Of a stretch of DNA of 64,000 nt, positions 63,782-64,000 are shown one piece after another. Numbering within the stretch: the stretch's first letter is position 1; the number at the start of each line of letters is the position of its first letter. Source of the DNA: JAVKFY01 sp040223615 (GTDB lineage: Bacteria; Pseudomonadota; Alphaproteobacteria; GCA-2731375); NCBI GenBank assembly GCA_040223615.1, contig JAVKFY010000031.1, positions 1 to 64,000 of the forward strand, read 5' to 3'. Made by a program: the position numbers and the translations under genes. Under the pieces are notes generated by a model, which searched no databases, was not told the DNA's origin, and saw only the letters and a list, made by a program, of their open reading frames with translations.

Positions 63782-64000
63782 ATGCCCGACGCCGCGCCGA
63801 CCGAACTCGCCGACGATACCGACCTGGTCGAGTGGTACTATGAGCAGGGCTTTTCCGACGGTTTTCCGGTGGTGCCGCCGACCCCGGAGAAGGTTGTCGC
63901 GATGGTGCGCGCGCTGGGCGGCGATCCGGACCACCTGGAATGCAAGGTGCCGCCGCGCTGGGGCGGCCTGACCCGCAGGATTCTGGCCGTGAACATGGTC
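63782..64000 (+). CDS. DGxPxVPPT family protein, copy 3 (partial, window edge)
   Basis: The first 73 residues of a protein that runs past the window end. WYYEQGFSDGFPVVPPTPEKVVAMVRALGG aligns with the opening of copies 1 and 2 (18051, 19088); the closest is copy 1 (AEQGWGDGFPLVPPT). I chose ATG 63782 because AAGGA lies 9 nt upstream; an in-frame ATG at 63773 is too close to it. The location directly after tRNA-Sec strengthens the link between this family and selenium metabolism. Confidence 0.8.
   Translation, partial: MPDAAPTELADDTDLVEWYYEQGFSDGFPVVPPTPEKVVAMVRALGGDPDHLECKVPPRWGGLTRRILAVNMV

Overview
The window looks like a chromosomal segment of a GC-rich alphaproteobacterium, probably of the Rhodospirillales type. 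This rests on base composition, short or overlapping operon gene junctions, tetrameric sarcosine oxidase, PAS_5, MmgE/PrpD and HyuAB families, and dispersed hairpin repeats. Species cannot be named from the sequence alone.

Region 1 (1 to about 11,690) is a mobile island. It carries a tyrosine integrase with an unclear 5' end, a small duplicated DNA-binding protein, and a four-gene restriction-modification operon. The operon runs SNF2 helicase, type III-like adenine methyltransferase, DUF262/HNH nuclease (GmrSD-like), and type III-like Res helicase-nuclease. The island ends in a 60-nt 3' fragment of a tRNA-Leu(UAA), the typical attR scar; the intact tRNA is presumably left of the window.

Region 2 (11.7-17.3 kb) holds catabolic genes: an HpcH/HpaI aldolase broken by an amber codon, a Rid-like protein, a class III aminotransferase, a pirin and a two-subunit CoA transferase.

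Region 3 (17.4-21.0 kb) is a compact operon whose first gene is a selenoprotein. Reading through UGA at 17762 gives a 175-aa UGSC-family protein with Sec97, and a bacterial SECIS-like hairpin follows the UGA. Two tandem paralogues of an unassigned DGxPxVPPT family and a CxxC thioredoxin-reductase-like flavoprotein follow.

Region 4 (21.0-52.8 kb) is metabolic: HyuA/HyuB, uronate-dehydrogenase-like SDR, amidase, AmpG-like transporter, macrodomain protein, sulfatase plus beta-propeller protein, CoA-ester lyase, acyl-CoA dehydrogenases, nitronate monooxygenase-like protein, two MmgE/PrpD proteins, AMP-dependent ligase, acyl-CoA carboxyltransferase, a sarcosine oxidase-like cluster (soxB / soxD-soxA-soxG), malate synthase and an orphan receiver. 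SelD, fused to an NADH-dehydrogenase-like flavoprotein, heads the strand that continues into an acyl-CoA dehydrogenase and soxB.

Region 5 (52.9-59.4 kb) is a five-gene operon: a GrdB/PrdB-like selenoprotein (UGA at 53381, Sec154, SECIS-like hairpin), a D-2-hydroxyacid dehydrogenase, an RmlB-like dehydratase, selA and selB.

Region 6 (59.4-64 kb) has a caspase-like protein, a large TPR protein, the tRNA-Sec gene (anticodon UCA) and, 33 nt after it, the start of a third DGxPxVPPT paralogue cut by the window edge.

Taken together, the window encodes the full selenocysteine apparatus (SelA, SelB, SelD, tRNA-Sec) and two unrelated selenoproteins that a standard gene caller would split or truncate at UGA. 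The UGSC / DGxPxVPPT / thioredoxin-reductase operon is the best candidate for an undescribed selenium-dependent redox system.
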